From assembly GCA_018400565.1 (NCBI GenBank), contig JAGYMP010000323.1:1-8855 (forward strand): 8,855 nt of DNA, read 5' to 3'. The notes beneath the pieces were generated by a model, which saw nothing but the letters and a program-made list of their open reading frames with translations, was not told the DNA's origin and searched no databases. Shown here one piece after another: positions 5,755 to 8,855 of the stretch. Each line of letters starts with the position of its first letter. Within the stretch, counting starts at the first letter, position 1. The DNA is from Bacilli bacterium (GTDB lineage Bacteria > Bacillota_I > Bacilli_A > Izemoplasmatales > Hujiaoplasmataceae). The translations under genes were made by a program, and so were the position numbers.

Positions 5755-7186
5755 AGGCACACAAGCTTTGGTGCAGGATTTTTATGAACTGACGATGGCG
5801 CAAGGTTATTTTGACTCAACACTCAAAGATGATGTCGCCGTGTTCGATCTTTTTTTCAGAGAAGTACCGGATGAAGGCGGTTATGTCGTGAGCGCAGGTC
5901 TTTTCTCCGTCATCGAATATTTGCAGAACCTGCGTTTTGATGAGGATGATTTGGCATATTTGAAGAAGAAGGGCGTTTTCAGCGAAGCGTTTTTGGAATA
6001 TTTGCGTGATTTTCGGTTTCGCGGCAATGTATACGCATTAGCGGAAGGAACGATTGTTTTTCCCTATGAACCGATCCTGAGTGTCAAGGCCAACATCATC
6101 GAAGCTCAGTTGATCGAATCCTTTTTGCTTTTGTCGATCAACCATCAGTCTTTGATTGCCACGAAGGGATCGCGTGTGAAACGCGCCGCCAGAGGAAGGA
6201 AGGTCATGGAATTCGGCACCCGCCGCGCCCATGGGCCCGATGCATCCGTCCTGGGGGCCAGAGCCGCATACATCGGCGGGGTTGACGGGACATCCTCGGT
6301 TAAGACCGATCAACTCTACGGTGTACCGGCATTGGGTACGATGGCCCATTCGTGGGTACAGATGTTCGATGACGAATATGCGTCCTTCAAACGGTATTGT
6401 GAGGTATTCCCTCATCAGTCCACACTGCTTGTGGACACCTATGATGTCTTAAAAAGCGGGGTTCCCAATGCCATTAAGGCCATCAAGGAGGTTTTGCTTC
6501 CAAAAGGCATCGATCGATATGCCGTCCGGATCGATTCCGGCGATCTGGCGTATCTTTCAAAACAAGCCCGCAAGATGCTTGATGAGGCCGGTCTTGAAAA
6601 TTGCCGGATTGTGGTCTCAAATTCACTTGACGAACATACCATCGATGAACTTCTGGACCAAGAGGCTAAAATTGACGCTTTTGGTGTCGGTGAACGCTTA
6701 ATCACCGCTAAGAGCAATCCTGTCTTGGGCGGTGTCTATAAACTCGTCAGTGTTTTTCGCGACGGAAAAGAAATTCCCAAGATCAAAGTCTCGGAAAACC
6801 CCGATAAAATCACCACACCCGCATTTAAACAGATCTATCGCATCTATGACTTAGACAATGATATGGCAATTGCCGATCTGATCACGCTCCGTGATGAAAC
6901 CATTGATGAATCAAAACCGCTCACGATCTTCGATCCGCTCCACACATGGAAACAAAAGACCCTTGAAAACTTCTATGTGCGCCCGCTATTGAATTTAGTC
7001 ATCGAAGACGGCAACATCGTCGATAAACCCGCTTCGCTCGAAGACACACGGCAACATGCCAAAGAGGATCTCGCGCGTTTTTGGGAAGAGATAAAGCGCT
7101 TTGAAGTACCCCACCCATATTATGTCGATCTTTCCGAAAAACTATGGAAACTAAAAGATAAGATGCTTAAAGAAAACACGAATTAA
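5747..7186 (+). CDS. pncB: nicotinate phosphoribosyltransferase
   Basis: This 479-residue protein, normal for the longer Gram-positive-type enzyme, makes nicotinate mononucleotide from nicotinate and PRPP with ATP hydrolysis (Preiss-Handler NAD salvage). The N-terminus has TQALVQDFYELTMAQGYF. FGTRRAHGPD begins at 156. GTMAHSWV contains H201, the likely phosphorylated histidine by family analogy. VDTYDVL begins at 229, RIDSGDL lies at 261-267 and FGVGERL begins at 312; the last two belong to the phosphoribosyl-binding half of the barrel. Start options are GTG 5738, ATG 5741 and ATG 5747. ATG 5747 is preferred for its AAAGG-type RBS at 8-nt spacing and its N-terminus MHKGTQALVQDFYELTMAQ. It overlaps pncA by 8 nt, so both steps of the pathway are coupled. 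No good + strand terminator follows. Confidence 0.94.
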   Translation: MHKGTQALVQDFYELTMAQGYFDSTLKDDVAVFDLFFREVPDEGGYVVSAGLFSVIEYLQNLRFDEDDLAYLKKKGVFSEAFLEYLRDFRFRGNVYALAEGTIVFPYEPILSVKANIIEAQLIESFLLLSINHQSLIATKGSRVKRAARGRKVMEFGTRRAHGPDASVLGARAAYIGGVDGTSSVKTDQLYGVPALGTMAHSWVQMFDDEYASFKRYCEVFPHQSTLLVDTYDVLKSGVPNAIKAIKEVLLPKGIDRYAVRIDSGDLAYLSKQARKMLDEAGLENCRIVVSNSLDEHTIDELLDQEAKIDAFGVGERLITAKSNPVLGGVYKLVSVFRDGKEIPKIKVSENPDKITTPAFKQIYRIYDLDNDMAIADLITLRDETIDESKPLTIFDPLHTWKQKTLENFYVRPLLNLVIEDGNIVDKPASLEDTRQHAKEDLARFWEEIKRFEVPHPYYVDLSEKLWKLKDKMLKENTN

Positions 7187-7223
7187 ACGCCATAATCAGA
7201 AGCATTAAAGAAATTGAAAAAAA

Positions 7224-7250
7224 TTGGCACTCAAATGTTGACAGTGCCAA
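7224..7250 (+). promoter_or_regulatory. CIRCE-like HrcA operator 1 (upstream copy, variant arms)
   Basis: TTGGCACTC, 9 nt, then CAGTGCCAA gives an inverted repeat with the canonical CIRCE spacing (27 nt in all). Compared with the consensus TTAGCACTC-N9-GAGTGCTAA, the third base is G and its partner is C, so symmetry is kept. Only the innermost pair (C7232 with C7242) is broken. The right half overlaps the -35 box. Binding by HrcA is inferred; no hrcA gene is in the window. Confidence 0.72.
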
Positions 7251-7265
7251 AAAAGATGTTATAAT
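7238..7265 (+). promoter_or_regulatory. groES-groEL promoter (sigma-A type)
   Basis: TTGACA at 7238-7243 and TATAAT at 7260-7265 are both perfect hexamers, separated by 16 nt. A TG at 7257-7258 also makes the -10 extended. The predicted start near 7272 falls at the left edge of the second CIRCE, giving a leader of about 56 nt. This is a strong housekeeping promoter expected to be held down by HrcA. Confidence 0.88.
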
Positions 7266-7269
7266 ATGA

Positions 7270-7295
7270 TTAGCACTCATCAAAACAAGTGCTAA
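7270..7295 (+). promoter_or_regulatory. CIRCE element 2 (HrcA operator at the transcription start)
   Basis: The left arm TTAGCACTC (7270-7278) matches the CIRCE consensus perfectly, and AGTGCTAA (7288-7295) is the matching right arm without its first G. The 8-bp arms TTAGCACT/AGTGCTAA are separated by 10 nt instead of the usual 11, so the element is one base short. It covers the predicted start and the early leader, the usual CIRCE position before groES, and could also form a 5' mRNA hairpin. Confidence 0.9.
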
Positions 7296-7313
7296 ACACA
7301 ATCAAAATTGCAT

Positions 7314-7319
7314 AAGGAG
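7314..7319 (+). promoter_or_regulatory. RBS of groES, decides the start
   Basis: AAGGAG at 7314-7319 lies 8 nt before ATG 7328. An in-frame GTG at 7319 would begin inside the site, so 7328 is preferred; it also gives the standard MLKPLHDNV N-terminus. Confidence 0.85.
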
Positions 7320-7327
7320 TGAAAAAG

Positions 7328-7612
7328 ATGTTGAAACCATTACATGACAATGTCGTACTGCAAAAAGAAAAAGTCGAGAAAAAGACAAAAAGCGGCATCA
7401 TCCTCACGGGCGACCAAAAGGAAGAATCGTCGTTCGCGAAAGTGATTGCCGTCGGTGACGGACGCATCGAAGACGGAAAGAAACAACCGATGAACGTCAA
7501 AGTCGGCGACAAGGTGGTCTATAAAAAATACTCGACCACCGATTTCAAGATTGACGAGGACGAATACATGATCATCGCCGAAAGCGACATACTCGCCATA
7601 CTCGAAGAATAG
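7328..7612 (+). CDS. groES: co-chaperonin GroES (Hsp10)
   Basis: This 94-residue protein has the expected length for GroES. It starts MLKPLHDNVVLQ, continues with a mobile-loop region KTKSGIILTG (the IIL tripeptide contacts GroEL), and has the roof and core strands VIAVGDGR and VKVGDKVVYKKYSTTDFKIDEDEYMIIAESDILAIL. The C-terminus is typical. It forms the heptameric lid of the GroEL folding chamber in the cytoplasm. It is the first gene of the chaperonin operon, behind a consensus promoter with two CIRCE-like sites, so heat-shock control by HrcA is expected. Its TAG stop lies within the AGGAGG ribosome binding site of groEL, 8 nt before the groEL start. Confidence 0.97.
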   Translation: MLKPLHDNVVLQKEKVEKKTKSGIILTGDQKEESSFAKVIAVGDGRIEDGKKQPMNVKVGDKVVYKKYSTTDFKIDEDEYMIIAESDILAILEE

Positions 7613-7616
7613 GAGG
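7611..7616 (+). promoter_or_regulatory. RBS of groEL overlapping the groES stop
   Basis: AGGAGG at 7611-7616 begins within the groES TAG stop. It is 4 nt before ATG 7621 and 7 nt before ATG 7624, so the spacing slightly favours the second ATG, though both are possible. Confidence 0.7.
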
Positions 7617-7620
7617 ATCA

Positions 7621-8855
7621 ATGATGAGTAAAGAACTGCGTTTTTCCAAAGAAGCACGAACATCCATGTTGAAAGGCGTCGACAAAATTGCCGATGCCGT
7701 GAAGGTGACCTTGGGACCGAAAGGCCGCAATGTTGTCTTAGACAAAGGATACGGTTCCCCGACGATCACCAATGACGGTGTCACCATTGCCAAAGAGATC
7801 GAACTCAAGAACAAATTTGAGAACATGGGCGCCAAACTGACTTATGAAGCCGCCAGCAAAACGAACGACCTTGCCGGTGACGGCACCACGACCGCCACAT
7901 TATTGACGCAAACGATGATCCACAAGGGTCTTCAACACGTCGAAAAAGGCACAAATCCCGTTTTGATGCGTGAAGGCATCGAAAAAGCGGCCAAAAGTAT
8001 TGCCGAACTTTTACTCAAAAAGAGCAAGAAAATTAAAACGGACGAAGACATCGCAAGCGTTGCCACCGTGTCTTCCGGACATGCCGAGATCGGCGAGATC
8101 ATCGCCAAAGCGATGAACAAAGTCGGACGTGACGGTGTCATCCAGGTCGATGAATCCAAAGGATTCGAAACCGTGCTCGATGTCGTCGAAGGCATGCAAT
8201 ACGACAAAGGGTACATCTCTCCTTACATGGTGTCCGACCGTGAAAAGATGGAAGTTGATTTAGAGAACGCTTATGTGCTGGTGACCGATCAGAAAATCAC
8301 GACGGTCAAAGATGTTCTGCCGTTGTTAGAAAACATCGTCGAAGCCAGCAAACCGCTGTTCATCATCGCCGATGACATCGAAAACGAAGTCATGTCCACC
8401 CTGATTGTCAACAAAATCCGCGGCACATTCAATGTCGTTGCGACAAAAGCACCCGGATTCGGGGACAATCAAAAGGACATGCTCGCGGACATCGCCACGT
8501 TGACCGGTGCGACCTTCTTTGCGAAGGATCTCGACATGGATCTGAAAGATGCGACCATGGAGGATCTCGGAAGCGCCAAGAAGATCACCGTGACCAAGGA
8601 CAACACCACCATCCTTGATGGCGCCGGCGACAAAAAAGACATCGATGAACGTGTTGATGAAATCAAAACACGCATTGAGAATTCCAAATCCGACTATGAT
8701 AAGGAACGTCTCGAAAAACGTCTCGCCAAACTGACGGACGGCGTTGCGATCATCAAAGTCGGTGCACAAACCGAAACCGAACTCAAAGAGAAGAAAATGA
8801 AAATCGAAGATGCCTTGAATGCGACGAAAGCCGCAGTCGAAGAAGGTATCGTGAC
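7621..8855 (+). CDS. groEL: chaperonin GroEL (Hsp60), 3' partial
   Basis: The frame is open from ATG 7621 to the window end: 411 codons, about three quarters of a normal 540-residue GroEL. The end of the apical domain, the descending intermediate domain and the start of the C-terminal equatorial part are present. Visible signatures are VTLGPKGRNVVLDK and AGDGTTTATLL (equatorial ATP site), KGTNPVLMREGIEKA, YDKGYISPYMV (apical substrate groove), KAPGFGD, and IEDALNATKAAVEEGIV near the cut. It forms the double-ring folding chamber and hydrolyses ATP. It follows groES by 8 nt in the same HrcA-controlled operon. The stretch that is normally LxGGVAVIKVGA reads LTDGVAIIKVGA, with the first Gly replaced by Asp. 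MMSKELRF offers two adjacent starts (7621 or 7624). Confidence 0.97.
   Translation, partial: MMSKELRFSKEARTSMLKGVDKIADAVKVTLGPKGRNVVLDKGYGSPTITNDGVTIAKEIELKNKFENMGAKLTYEAASKTNDLAGDGTTTATLLTQTMIHKGLQHVEKGTNPVLMREGIEKAAKSIAELLLKKSKKIKTDEDIASVATVSSGHAEIGEIIAKAMNKVGRDGVIQVDESKGFETVLDVVEGMQYDKGYISPYMVSDREKMEVDLENAYVLVTDQKITTVKDVLPLLENIVEASKPLFIIADDIENEVMSTLIVNKIRGTFNVVATKAPGFGDNQKDMLADIATLTGATFFAKDLDMDLKDATMEDLGSAKKITVTKDNTTILDGAGDKKDIDERVDEIKTRIENSKSDYDKERLEKRLAKLTDGVAIIKVGAQTETELKEKKMKIEDALNATKAAVEEGIV

Noticed and set aside
7224..7250. Minus-strand intrinsic terminator: the repeat followed by a T-run when read on the - strand
   Set aside because: There is no minus-strand gene for it to end. 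The repeat matches CIRCE arms and spacing and overlaps the -35 box, so an operator explains it better. The A-tracts on both sides make the T-run a by-product.
7187..7327. CtsR operator (GGTCAAA direct repeats) near groES
   Set aside because: No GGTCAAA-like direct repeat is present; only inverted CIRCE-like arms are seen.

Overview
This window reads as chromosomal DNA from an anaerobic, fermentative bacterium of the Bacillota/Mycoplasmatota kind. The reasons are: a CIRCE-controlled groES-groEL operon with a sigma-A type promoter, strong AGGAGG-like ribosome binding sites, tightly overlapping genes, a ferredoxin-dependent 2-oxoacid oxidoreductase, and a Ptb/Buk pair. TGA ends several genes (vorB, korB) and Trp is coded by TGG, so the standard bacterial code applies and a mycoplasma-type code 4 is unlikely. 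Base composition looks mid-GC by eye. I cannot place the organism below phylum level. All genes are on the + strand and no mobile element, phage gene, tRNA, rRNA or CRISPR array is visible.

Region 1 (start to about 5140) is a seven-gene operon. It runs: a ParA/MinD-like P-loop ATPase (5' end outside the window), an 8Fe ferredoxin subunit, the alpha, beta and gamma subunits of a 2-oxoacid:ferredoxin oxidoreductase (VorB/KorB/KorC type), phosphate butyryltransferase (ptb) and butyrate kinase (buk). It closes with a textbook intrinsic terminator at 5119-5140. Together the enzymes would convert a 2-oxoacid (most likely a branched-chain one such as 2-oxoisovalerate) into acyl-CoA, CO2 and reduced ferredoxin, then into acyl phosphate, then into free acid plus ATP. 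This is a complete substrate-level phosphorylation route from deaminated amino acids.

Region 2 (about 5177 to 7186) is a two-gene NAD-salvage operon behind an extended -10 promoter. Nicotinamidase (pncA) makes nicotinate, and nicotinate phosphoribosyltransferase (pncB) makes nicotinate mononucleotide. No clear + strand terminator follows pncB.

Region 3 (about 7224 to the end) is the heat-shock chaperonin operon groES-groEL (groEL is cut off by the window end). Its consensus promoter lies between two CIRCE-like HrcA operators: one overlaps the -35 box and one covers the predicted transcription start. Both depart from the consensus in ways described in the findings.

The gene content is largely recognisable. 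The least understood parts are the ATPase heading the oxidoreductase operon, the true substrate of that operon, the non-canonical tandem CIRCE arrangement, and a repeated 8-nt overlap geometry at three gene junctions. I did not find a convincing wholly new system.
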